DNA from: an uncultured Eubacteriales bacterium | GTDB lineage: Bacteria; Bacillota; Clostridia; Oscillospirales; CAG-272 | Reading direction: 5' to 3' | NCBI GenBank assembly: GCA_934401725.1 | Contig: CAKRSS010000022.1 | Span: forward strand, 1 to 33,706 | DNA: 33,706 nucleotides | Shown here: positions 23,726-31,930 of the stretch, piece by piece | Layout of the letters: every line of letters begins with the position of its first letter | Numbering within the stretch: position 1 is the stretch's first letter | The notes under the pieces: model-generated | Databases searched by the model: none | What the model was told of the DNA's origin: nothing | What the model saw: only the letters and a program-made list of their open reading frames with translations | Made by a program: the position numbers and the translations under genes

Positions 23726-24337
23726 TTGAAGATAATCGGCCTGACCGGCCCCAGCGGCAGCGGAAAGGGCTATGTATGCAAAATACTTGCCGCCCACGGG
23801 ATCCCCTCTGTTGACACGGACGCGGTTTATCACGCCCTGCTCTGCCCGCCGTCTGCCTGTCTCGACGAGCTACGCTCGACTTTCGGCGACGGCGTGATTA
23901 CCGCCGAAGGCACGCTCAATCGCCGCGCGCTCGCCGCAATCGTTTTTTCGGACAAGCACCGGCTCGCACAGCTAAACGCTGTCACTCACAAGTATATTCT
24001 CGCGCGCACCGATGTGCTTCTGGAGGACTTCCGCAGGCGGGGGGCGCCTGCCGCCGTTGTCGATGCCCCCGCGCTTTTTGAGTCGGGCTACGACGCGCAC
24101 TGCGACTTTGTAATAGCCGTCACGGCCGACCGTAGCGTTCGCCTCGGCCGAATAATGGCACGCGACGGGCTTACAGAGGACGCCGCCTCCCATCGGATCG
24201 ACGGACAGCCGACGGATGATTTCTACACCTCACGGGCAAAATATACCGTTCAGAATAACGGGGACAACGACAAGTTGGCCGTCGAGCTGCGCTGTATCAT
24301 GTCACAGGAGAATATTTTGTATGCAGCAAACACTTAA
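23726..24337 (+). CDS. coaE: Dephospho-CoA kinase
   Basis: A 203-residue P-loop kinase for the last step of coenzyme A synthesis (ATP-dependent 3'-phosphorylation of dephospho-CoA). The N-terminal pattern KIIGLTGPSGSGKG, the DTDAVYHALL after it, the lid region and the DAPALFESG motif fit CoaE. The start is taken as TTG at 23726, with GAGGTGG five bases upstream and a family-typical length; a GTG at 23717 is also in frame. The residue after the P-loop Lys is Gly, where CoaE usually has Ser/Thr. First gene of the plus-strand housekeeping run; its end overlaps the next gene by 17 bp. Confidence 0.88.
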   Translation: MKIIGLTGPSGSGKGYVCKILAAHGIPSVDTDAVYHALLCPPSACLDELRSTFGDGVITAEGTLNRRALAAIVFSDKHRLAQLNAVTHKYILARTDVLLEDFRRRGAPAAVVDAPALFESGYDAHCDFVIAVTADRSVRLGRIMARDGLTEDAASHRIDGQPTDDFYTSRAKYTVQNNGDNDKLAVELRCIMSQENILYAANT

Positions 24338-24887
24338 AAACCGTCGTTTTGTGATTGGTGCAGTGCTCCTGACAGCCCTCGTTGTAGGGATAATATGTGA
24401 GACAATACACCTCGCCTACCGCCGTGCGGCATACCCGCGCGAGTACAGCGAATTCGTCAGCGCCAGCGCCTCCGAGTTCGGCGTGCCCGAGGCGGTGATA
24501 TACGCGACCATCAAGACCGAGAGCGGATTTGACGCCGACGCCGTGTCATACGCGGGCGCGGTCGGGCTCATGCAGCTCATGCCCGCGACATTCCGCTGGC
24601 TTACCGACGACATGCTTCGCGAAGGCCTCGACGACTCGCGCATTTCCGATCCTGCGACCAATATCCGCTACGGAACCTACATGCTCTCGTGGCTGTACGG
24701 CATTTACGGCAACTGGGAAACCGTTTTTGCAGCCTACAACGCCGGTGTCGGCAACGTCAACAAGTGGCTCGGCGACCCGCGGTATTCGTTTGCCGGACAC
24801 CTGACCAAGATACCGTTTGAGGAGACGCGCAAATACGTCAGGCGCCAGAAGGACAACGTCCGCATGTACGAACGGCTGTACTACTGA
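24321..24887 (+). CDS. Membrane-anchored lytic transglycosylase
   Basis: A 188-residue protein: an N-terminal membrane helix (about 10-30), then a goose-lysozyme/SLT-like catalytic domain. The catalytic Glu67 lies in IKTESGFDADAVS, followed by GAVGLMQLMPAT and the AAYNAGVGNVNKW motif. It should cut the glycan strand between MurNAc and GlcNAc outside the membrane. AGGAGA precedes the ATG at 24321, inside the coaE end. A location next to coaE is common in clostridial genomes. Confidence 0.92.
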   Translation: MQQTLKNRRFVIGAVLLTALVVGIICETIHLAYRRAAYPREYSEFVSASASEFGVPEAVIYATIKTESGFDADAVSYAGAVGLMQLMPATFRWLTDDMLREGLDDSRISDPATNIRYGTYMLSWLYGIYGNWETVFAAYNAGVGNVNKWLGDPRYSFAGHLTKIPFEETRKYVRRQKDNVRMYERLYY

Positions 24888-24931
24888 TGCCATAAACACG
24901 AAAATTTTATTATTGCAAGGAGACTTGATAA

Positions 24932-26302
24932 ATGGACACAACCAAGCTGAAGGAACAGCTCTTTTACTCAAAGAAAAACGTTTTCGAGACTGCCGACGCC
25001 GAGCCGGCATATGAATACGCCCGCGACTACATGCGTTTTCTCGACGCCGCAAAGACCGAGCGCGAGGCCGTCCGCGAGGGCATACGCATGGCGGAAGCCG
25101 CCGGATTCACCGCGTGGGAGCTTGGCGAAAAGCTGAGCGTCGGCGACAAGAAGTACTTCAACAACCGCGGCAAGAACCTGTTTCTCTTCACCGTCGGGCG
25201 CGAGCCGCTCGAGGAGGGCATCCGCATCGCTGCCGCGCATATAGACTCGCCCCGTCTCGACCTCAAGCAGTGTCCCGTCTATGAGGACGGCGGCATGGGC
25301 TTCTTCAAAACTCACTACTACGGCGGAATCCGCAAGTATCAGTGGGTTGCAACGCCTCTGGCGCTACACGGTGTGGTCGTCAAGGCTGACGGCGAGCGCG
25401 TAGAAATCCTCATCGGCGAAGACGACAACGATCCCATCTTCTATATCAACGACCTGCTCCCCCACCTCGGCGCAGAGCAGAACAAAAAACCTCTCTCCGA
25501 GGCTATCCCAGGCGAAAAGCTCAATGTGCTGGCCGGAAGCCGTCCGTGCGGCGAGGGTCAGGACGCGATAAAGCTCAACATTCTGCGCCTGCTCAACGAA
25601 AAGTACGGCATCACCGAGGAGGATTTCCTGTCGGCTGAGCTGTCAGCCGTGCCCGCCGCAAAGGCGCGCGACGTCGGACTTGACCGCTCGCTCATCGGCG
25701 CTTACGGTCACGACGACCGTGTCTGCGCTTACCCTGCGCTGACCGCCATCATCGACAACAAGGACTCCGAGCACACTCTCATGTGCATTCTCGCCGACAA
25801 AGAGGAAATAGGCAGCGAGGGCATCACCGGCATGAAGTGCGACGTCATGGAGGACATCATAAACGCCATCTCCGCCGCCAAGGGCGCAAATCCCGCCGTT
25901 GTCCGCGCGCACTCGCGCTGCCTCTCTGCTGACGTTTCCGCGGCGTACGACCCCAACTTTGCCGAAGTTTACGAGAAGCGCAACTCCTCTCTCATCAATT
26001 GCGGCGTGGTACTGTGCAAGTACACCGGTGCGCGCGGCAAGAGCAGCACAAACGACGCCTCCGCTGAGTACATCGGCTGGCTGCGCGGTATCATGGCGCG
26101 CGACAACGTCGTGTGGCAGACGGGAGAGCTTGGCAAGGTCGACGCAGGCGGCGGCGGAACTGTCGCTATGTTCATCGCAAAGCACAACATTGAAACCGTC
26201 GATCTCGGAGTGCCTGTCATCGCTATGCACGCGCCCTACGAGATAATAGCCAAAACCGATCTCTACGAGGCCGCGCGCGCTTTCGGCGCATTCTTCAAAT
26301 AA
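24932..26302 (+). CDS. M18 family zinc aminopeptidase
   Basis: A 456-residue cytosolic metallopeptidase of family M18 (DNPEP/ApeB-like), which removes N-terminal, often acidic, residues from peptides. Zinc-site motifs are visible: AAHIDSPRLD (His103), YGHDDRVCAYP, DKEEIGSEG, SADVSAAYDPN, and the last His in VIAMHAPYE. The length is family-typical. AAGGAGA precedes the ATG at 24932. It is 44 bp after the transglycosylase gene and 24 bp before prfA, in the same operon-like run. Confidence 0.93.
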   Translation: MDTTKLKEQLFYSKKNVFETADAEPAYEYARDYMRFLDAAKTEREAVREGIRMAEAAGFTAWELGEKLSVGDKKYFNNRGKNLFLFTVGREPLEEGIRIAAAHIDSPRLDLKQCPVYEDGGMGFFKTHYYGGIRKYQWVATPLALHGVVVKADGERVEILIGEDDNDPIFYINDLLPHLGAEQNKKPLSEAIPGEKLNVLAGSRPCGEGQDAIKLNILRLLNEKYGITEEDFLSAELSAVPAAKARDVGLDRSLIGAYGHDDRVCAYPALTAIIDNKDSEHTLMCILADKEEIGSEGITGMKCDVMEDIINAISAAKGANPAVVRAHSRCLSADVSAAYDPNFAEVYEKRNSSLINCGVVLCKYTGARGKSSTNDASAEYIGWLRGIMARDNVVWQTGELGKVDAGGGGTVAMFIAKHNIETVDLGVPVIAMHAPYEIIAKTDLYEAARAFGAFFK

Positions 26303-26326
26303 TCCGATTTTTCAAAGGGACACACC

Positions 26327-27400
26327 ATGCTTGACAAGCTGAATTCGGCCGAGCAGAAATATATAAAGCTCGAGGAGTCGCTCGCCGACCCCGGCATCTG
26401 CTCTGACATCGAGCGCTACACACGGCTCATAAAGGAATACAAAGGCCTCACCCCGGTCATTGAAAAATACCGTGAGTACAAGGCCGCCGAAGCACAGATA
26501 CACGAGGCCGAAGAAATGATAGACACCGCCGAGGACGCCGAGTGGCGCAAGCTGGCCTATGACGAGCTCGAGAGCGCAAAATCCCGCGCCGCAGAGCTAT
26601 CGGATCAGCTCAAGGTACTGCTTCTCCCCCGCGACCCGAACGACGACAAAAACGTCATCGTCGAGATACGCTCGGGAGCGGGCGGCGAGGAGTCGGCACT
26701 GTTCGCCTACGTGCTCTACCGCATGTACACCATGTACGCCGAGACCGCACACTTCAAGGTCTCGCTGCTAAACGCCAACGAGACCGAGCTCGGTGGCTTC
26801 AAGGAAGTCACCTTTATGGTTGAGGGCGACGGCGCGTACTCGCGCTTCAAGTTTGAGAGCGGAGTTCATCGCGTGCAGCGCGTACCCGAGACGGAATCGC
26901 AGGGGCGCATACACACATCGACCGTCACGGTGGCGGTGCTGCCCGAGGCCGAGGAGGTCGAGGTCGAAATAAATCCCACAGACCTTGTGTTTGAATCCTG
27001 CAAGTCGTCCGGCGCGGGCGGCCAGCACATCAACAAAACCGAGTCCGCCGTCCGGCTGACGCATAAGCCGACCGGCATCGTCATCGAGTGCCAAAACGAG
27101 CGCAGCCAGTTTCAGAACAAGGAAAAAGCGCTCAAAATGCTGCGCGCCAAGCTGTACGAAATCAAGCGCGAGGAGCAGGATTCTCTCATCGCAAGCACGA
27201 GAAAAAGTCAGGTGGGCAGCGGCGACCGGAGTGAAAAGATACGCACCTACAACTACCCGCAAAGCCGCGTCACCGACCACCGCATCGGGCTGTCGCTCTA
27301 CTCACTCGAGAGCTTTCTCAACGGCGACATCGGCGGCATGATCGACGCGCTGATAACCGCCGATACAGCCGAGCGCCTGAAGGGGTCGGAGGAAGAATAA
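26327..27400 (+). CDS. prfA: Peptide chain release factor 1
   Basis: A 357-residue class I release factor. The PxT tripeptide PET (187-189) in HRVQRVPETESQGR is the RF1 codon-recognition motif for UAA/UAG (RF2 would have SPF). The catalytic GGQ is at 231-233 in SSGAGGQHINKTES. Length and domain order are normal. The gene is followed after 2 bp by sua5; in many Bacillota prmC, the enzyme that methylates the GGQ glutamine, lies between the two, but here it does not. Confidence 0.97.
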   Translation: MLDKLNSAEQKYIKLEESLADPGICSDIERYTRLIKEYKGLTPVIEKYREYKAAEAQIHEAEEMIDTAEDAEWRKLAYDELESAKSRAAELSDQLKVLLLPRDPNDDKNVIVEIRSGAGGEESALFAYVLYRMYTMYAETAHFKVSLLNANETELGGFKEVTFMVEGDGAYSRFKFESGVHRVQRVPETESQGRIHTSTVTVAVLPEAEEVEVEINPTDLVFESCKSSGAGGQHINKTESAVRLTHKPTGIVIECQNERSQFQNKEKALKMLRAKLYEIKREEQDSLIASTRKSQVGSGDRSEKIRTYNYPQSRVTDHRIGLSLYSLESFLNGDIGGMIDALITADTAERLKGSEEE

Positions 27401-27402
27401 AC

Positions 27403-28455
27403 ATGAAAAACGAAACGATTACAACCGAGCTCGTCCGCATAACCGACCCGGACGCATCCGCGTCTGACCTCGAGCGTGCCGCAGGCATACTGCGCGCCGG
27501 CGGACTTGTCGTGTTCCCGACCGAAACCGTTTACGGTCTCGGCGGGGACGCGACCGCCCCCGGCGCGGCACAGAAAATTTACGCTGCCAAGGGACGTCCG
27601 TCCAACAACCCGCTGATAATACATATCGCTAAGCCCGCCGACGCCGAGCGCTATACCGTCACGAACGAGCTGTACTACAAGCTCGCGCGCGCCTTTATGC
27701 CGGGGCCGCTGACGGTGATACTCCCCAAGCGTCCCATAATTCCGCACGATGTGACTGGCGGGCTTGACACCGTCGCGGTGCGCTGTCCGTCACATCCGGT
27801 AGCGCACGCGCTTATAGCCCGGTTCGGGCTTCCCATCGCCGCACCGTCGGCCAACATATCCGGACGCCCGTCCCCGACGTCGGTCGAATATTGTGTGAGC
27901 GACCTTGACGGCAAGGTCGACATGATAATAGACGGCGGCGAGTGCGACATCGGACTTGAATCCACCATCGTCATGATAAAAGGTAACGGTGTCGTGCTGC
28001 TGCGACCGGGCGCTGTGACCTACGACGCGCTGTGCTGCGTCTGCGAGTCGGTCGAGCTGTCGGCCGCCGCCGCAGGCGTGACCGCCGAAAACGAGCGCCC
28101 CATCGCTCCTGGCATGATGTACAGACACTATGCGCCCGCCTCCCCGTTCGTGCTGCTCGACGGTGAGGAGTCGGCGTTTCTGCCCTACGTCGCCGCGCGT
28201 CGCGCCGCCGGTGAGAGGTGCGCGGTAATATGTTCGACGGACGAGGCGCGGCAGCTCGGGAACGTCGATACCGTAATCTACGGCGACCCTCACGACCTTG
28301 CCGAGCAGGCGCATCGGCTGTTCTCTGCCCTGCGAGAGGCAGACGCGCTCGGATGCTCTGTCATATACGCCCGCAAACCGCCGACAGACGGACTCGGGCT
28401 TGCGCTATACAACCGCATGATACGTGCGGCGTCACACACTGTGATAAAAATCTAA
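27403..28455 (+). CDS. sua5: L-threonylcarbamoyladenylate synthase (Sua5 type)
   Basis: A 350-residue enzyme that makes threonylcarbamoyl-AMP from threonine, bicarbonate and ATP for t6A at position 37 of ANN-decoding tRNAs. The YrdC domain covers about 1-210 (VVFPTETVYGLGGDA, KGRPSNNPLIIH, PSANISGRPSPTS) and the Sua5 C-terminal domain about 230-350, joined after the conserved PGMMYRHYAP. The long two-domain form explains the name Sua5 rather than TsaC. Only 2 bp separate it from prfA. Confidence 0.95.
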   Translation: MKNETITTELVRITDPDASASDLERAAGILRAGGLVVFPTETVYGLGGDATAPGAAQKIYAAKGRPSNNPLIIHIAKPADAERYTVTNELYYKLARAFMPGPLTVILPKRPIIPHDVTGGLDTVAVRCPSHPVAHALIARFGLPIAAPSANISGRPSPTSVEYCVSDLDGKVDMIIDGGECDIGLESTIVMIKGNGVVLLRPGAVTYDALCCVCESVELSAAAAGVTAENERPIAPGMMYRHYAPASPFVLLDGEESAFLPYVAARRAAGERCAVICSTDEARQLGNVDTVIYGDPHDLAEQAHRLFSALREADALGCSVIYARKPPTDGLGLALYNRMIRAASHTVIKI

Positions 28456-28475
28456 CCCAAAATTGAGAGGTAGGA

Positions 28476-30725
28476 ATGGCAAAGAAACGCAAAATCATTA
28501 ACGACGTGGCCGAGATAATCCCGGCCCCTGCCCAGCCTCAGCTGATAACTGACACAATTGAAAAGAACTTCATGCCCTACGCCATGAGCGTCATCGTCTC
28601 GCGCGCCATCCCTGAGATTGACGGCTTCAAGCCCGCGCACCGCAAGCTGCTCTATACAATGTACAAAATGGGGCTGCTCACCGGCTCAAAGACCAAGAGC
28701 GCCAACGTCGTAGGCCAGACAATGAAGCTCAACCCGCACGGCGACGCGTCGATATACGAAACTCTTGTGCGTCTGACGCGCGGAAACGAGACGCTGCTGC
28801 ATCCCTTCATTGACTCCAAGGGCTCGTTCGGCAAGCAGTATTCATCGGACATGAAATACGCGGCGTCGCGTTACACCGAATGCAAGCTGGACACCTTCTG
28901 TAACGAAATATTCCGCGGCATTGACAAGGACGCCGTCGACTTCGTCGACAACTACGACGGCTCTCTTCAGGAACCCACGCTGCTGCCGACAACATTTCCG
29001 AACATTCTCGTCACGCCGAACACGGGTATCGCGGTCGGCATGGCATCCAACATATGCCCCTTCAACCTTGCCGAGATTTGCGACGGCACAATCGCGCTGC
29101 TGAAGAACCCCAAAACGTCACTTGAGAAAATGATGGACATCATCAAAGCCCCCGATTTTCCCGGCGGCGGCGCTATCATATACGACCGCGACAAAATGCG
29201 CGACATTTTTATGACCGGCCAGGGCTCCGTCCGCATACGCTCGCGCTACAACTACGACAAGGACGCCAACTGCATCGACATTTTGCAGATTCCCTACTCC
29301 ACCACCATCGAGCAGATAATGCAGGGCATCACCGACCTCATCAAGGAAGGTAAGCTCAAGGAAGTCACCGACTTCCGCGACGAGATCGACCTCTCGGGCT
29401 TCAAGCTGACAATCGACCTGCGTCGCGGCACTGACCCTGACAAGCTGATGTCAAAGCTGTTCAAGGTGACCAAGCTCGAGGACAGCTTCAAGTGCAACTT
29501 CAACGTGCTTATCGGCTCGGTCCCGCGCCAGCTCGGAATTATCGATATACTGAACGAGTGGATTATATTCCGCATCGGCTGCGTCAAGCGTGAACTGACG
29601 TACGACCTCAACAAAAAGAAGGACAAGCTGCACCTTCTGATGGGTCTTGCCAAGATACTGCTTGACATCGACAAGGCCATCCGCATCATCCGTCAGACCG
29701 AAAAGGAGACCGACGTCGTCCCCAACCTCATGAAGGGCTTTGAGATTGACGAGATTCAGGCCGACTACATCGCCGAAATCAAGCTGCGCCACCTCAACCG
29801 CGAGTACATTCTCAACCGCGTGAGCGAAATCGAGGGACTCCAGAAGGAAATCGCCGAGCTCGAGGAGCTTCTCGGCGACGAGTTGAAGATAAAGGCCTAC
29901 ATTGCCGGCCAGCTGCTCGAGGTCAAGAAGAAATACGGCAAGCCGCGCCGTTCACAGATAATCGGAGCCGACGAGATTCAGGAGTACCGCGAGGAGGAGC
30001 ACATCGAGGCTTTCAACGGCACCATAGTGCTGACGCGCGAAGGCTATTTCAAGAAAATATCCCAGCAGTCGCTGCGTCTGAGCGACAACCACCTGCTCAA
30101 GGACGGCGACGAGATCGTCGGCACAATGGAGACAGACAACACTGCCGAGCTCGTCTTCTTCACCGACCGCGCACAGGTCTACCGCGCGCGCGTGTCCGAC
30201 TTTGACCAGGTCAAGGCCTCCGTCATGGGCGACTTTATCCCGGCAAAGCTCGGTATGGACTCGGGCGAGCGCCCCATCTTCATGCACGTGCAGAACACCT
30301 ACCCCGAGGACGACAACATGGTGTTCGTCTTTGCAAACGGCAAGGCGGTGCGCGTGTCGGTCGCGAATTACGAGACCAAGGGCAATCGCCGCAAGCTGAC
30401 CGGCGCTTTCTCGACTACCTCCCCGGTGGTCGGCGTGTTCTACGAGCCAAAGGGCAAGCCGTTTGAAATTATGATGATATCGGACGCAGATCGCGCGCTG
30501 ATAATCAAATCGTCGCAAATCGTGCGCATGTCAACGCGCACCTCTGGTGGCAACTCGGTCATGACGCTCAAGAAGGGTCAGGCCGTTACCCGTGCGATAA
30601 CGGACTTTGAGGAAAAGTTCGGCGACACCAAGGGCTACCGCAAGCTCAAGCTACCGTCGCCCGGAACGCTTCTCTCCGGCACCGACATAGCGTCAAGACA
30701 GCTGAAGATAGACACCGATAACTGA
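28476..30725 (+). CDS. DNA topoisomerase IV subunit A (ParC-like; GyrA family)
   Basis: A 749-residue type IIA topoisomerase A subunit. The cleavage Tyr is Tyr133 next to Arg132 in YAASRYTECKL, and the winged-helix region DGFKPAHRKLLYTMY lies before it. A coiled-coil domain (about 360-480) and a short C-terminal beta-pinwheel follow. No GyrA box (QRRGGKG) is seen and the protein is shorter than typical GyrA (about 820), which favours ParC. The resistance-determining segment reads NPHGDASIYET: Ala91 replaces the usual Ser, and Glu95 is the ParC-type acidic residue. No parE is nearby, so its partner lies elsewhere. GAGAGGTAGGA precedes the ATG. Confidence 0.85.
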   Translation: MAKKRKIINDVAEIIPAPAQPQLITDTIEKNFMPYAMSVIVSRAIPEIDGFKPAHRKLLYTMYKMGLLTGSKTKSANVVGQTMKLNPHGDASIYETLVRLTRGNETLLHPFIDSKGSFGKQYSSDMKYAASRYTECKLDTFCNEIFRGIDKDAVDFVDNYDGSLQEPTLLPTTFPNILVTPNTGIAVGMASNICPFNLAEICDGTIALLKNPKTSLEKMMDIIKAPDFPGGGAIIYDRDKMRDIFMTGQGSVRIRSRYNYDKDANCIDILQIPYSTTIEQIMQGITDLIKEGKLKEVTDFRDEIDLSGFKLTIDLRRGTDPDKLMSKLFKVTKLEDSFKCNFNVLIGSVPRQLGIIDILNEWIIFRIGCVKRELTYDLNKKKDKLHLLMGLAKILLDIDKAIRIIRQTEKETDVVPNLMKGFEIDEIQADYIAEIKLRHLNREYILNRVSEIEGLQKEIAELEELLGDELKIKAYIAGQLLEVKKKYGKPRRSQIIGADEIQEYREEEHIEAFNGTIVLTREGYFKKISQQSLRLSDNHLLKDGDEIVGTMETDNTAELVFFTDRAQVYRARVSDFDQVKASVMGDFIPAKLGMDSGERPIFMHVQNTYPEDDNMVFVFANGKAVRVSVANYETKGNRRKLTGAFSTTSPVVGVFYEPKGKPFEIMMISDADRALIIKSSQIVRMSTRTSGGNSVMTLKKGQAVTRAITDFEEKFGDTKGYRKLKLPSPGTLLSGTDIASRQLKIDTDN

Positions 30726-30740
30726 TGAAAGGATCCCTCC

Positions 30741-30857
30741 ATGTCAAATAAAGCATCAAAGAGGCAGCTTGCCACGCGCATAATCTGCGCGATACTCGCG
30801 CTACTTATGATAGGTAGCATAGCCTACACCGCCGTATTTTTCATAATGAACGCGTAA
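30741..30857 (+). CDS. 38-residue single-pass membrane peptide
   Basis: A short ORF with AAAGGA before ATG 30741: a basic N-terminus (SNKASKRQLATR), then one membrane helix (about residues 14-35: IICAILALLMIGSIAYTAVF and a few more) and a three-residue tail. The positive-inside pattern is clean. Its TAA shares a base with the ATG of the amidohydrolase gene (TAATG), so the two are coupled. No family is recognised; similar tiny membrane peptides are common and mostly unstudied in Clostridia. Confidence 0.7.
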   Translation: MSNKASKRQLATRIICAILALLMIGSIAYTAVFFIMNA

Positions 30858-31672
30858 TGGTTATTGATTTTCACTCACATTGCTTCCCGGACGCGCTTGC
30901 GCCGCGCGCCATCGAAAAGCTGTGCGGCAACGCCATGCACACAGACTTCTCTCCGCACACAAACGGCACCGCGTCTGACACAGAAGCAAAGCTGGGCGCT
31001 GCGGGGATTGACCACGCTGTCGTCTGCAACATCGCGACAAATGTGCGCCAGCAGCACAACGTCAACAGCTTCGCCATCTCACTGGCCGAGCGCGACGGTA
31101 TGCTGATACCGCTCGGCTCTCTGCATCCCGAGGGCGAGGACAAACGCGGCGAGCTCGCGCGTCTGCGCGCAGCCGGCATACGCGGCATCAAAATACACCC
31201 GGATTACGTCCGGTTTGACATTGACGACCCAGGCTTTGACGAAATATTCACGCTGTGCACCGAAACCGGATTTTTTGTGGTAACGCACGCGGGGCTTGAC
31301 CCCGTCTCTCCCGATCATATGCATGCCTCGCCGCGCGCAATTGCCAACGTGCTAGGTCGCTACCCAGGCCTGCGTCTCGTTGCGGCACATATGGGAAGTC
31401 TGCGGTGCGCAGCAGAGGTTCTCGAAACACTTGTCGGGCTTGATGTTTATTTCGACACCTCGCTCTCTTCCCTGCGCCCTGACGAGCACGACGCGCTGAT
31501 AAAAATCCTGCAAAATCACCGTCCCGACCGCCTGTTGTTCGGCACCGACACCCCCTGGTCCTGCGCCGCCGACGAGCTGAGCTTCGTCGAAACCGCCCCA
31601 ATCCCGGACAACCTGCGCGAGCGCATCCTCTGGCGCAACGCCGCCGAGATTTTGGGACTCGAACGGTCGTAA
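30857..31672 (+). CDS. Amidohydrolase-2 family metal-dependent hydrolase
   Basis: A 271-residue TIM-barrel protein of the amidohydrolase superfamily (Amidohydro_2). Metal-site residues in order are His6 and His8 (DFHSH), His114 (IKIHPD), His144 (VVTHAG), His178 (VAAHMG) and Asp231 (LFGTDTPW). Members act as decarboxylases or hydrolases; the substrate here is not predictable. It lies at the end of the plus-strand run, coupled to the 38-residue membrane peptide by a TAATG overlap, with no separate ribosome site of note. Confidence 0.88.
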   Translation: MVIDFHSHCFPDALAPRAIEKLCGNAMHTDFSPHTNGTASDTEAKLGAAGIDHAVVCNIATNVRQQHNVNSFAISLAERDGMLIPLGSLHPEGEDKRGELARLRAAGIRGIKIHPDYVRFDIDDPGFDEIFTLCTETGFFVVTHAGLDPVSPDHMHASPRAIANVLGRYPGLRLVAAHMGSLRCAAEVLETLVGLDVYFDTSLSSLRPDEHDALIKILQNHRPDRLLFGTDTPWSCAADELSFVETAPIPDNLRERILWRNAAEILGLERS

Positions 31673-31765
31673 ATCTGTATGACGAAAAGTGTATTGAAAA
31701 ACATCCGCACCCGGGTACCAGTAAAAAAGAAAAGACATTTTGAAAATCTATGAATTATTTTTTCT

Positions 31766-31810
31766 GTAAAACGAAAGGTTCACGGTAAAAACTGCCGTGA
31801 ACCTTTCGTG
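31766..31810 (-). terminator. Terminator of surface protein gene
   Basis: A 14-bp perfect stem (31772-31785 with 31795-31808; arms CGAAAGGTTCACGG) has a 9-nt loop. On the minus strand it is followed by TTTTACAGAAAAAA, so it best serves the minus-strand gene; the plus side lacks a T run. The rest of 31673-31930 is AT-rich with no gene seen. Confidence 0.7.
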
Positions 31811-31930
31811 CGTGTTTGAAAGCGCAATCCTTAAATGTAATTTTAATAATTCCCTATGGAAACTGCGTTTTTCAGCTTGGTGCTTTTTGCAGTTGTGTGT
31901 GTTTATGCTTTCGCTTTCACTTTCGCCCGA

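Noticed and set aside
28476..30725. Naming the topoisomerase subunit gyrA
   Set aside because: No GyrA box is visible, the length is short and the residue pattern is ParC-like, though the two families cannot be fully separated without a tree.
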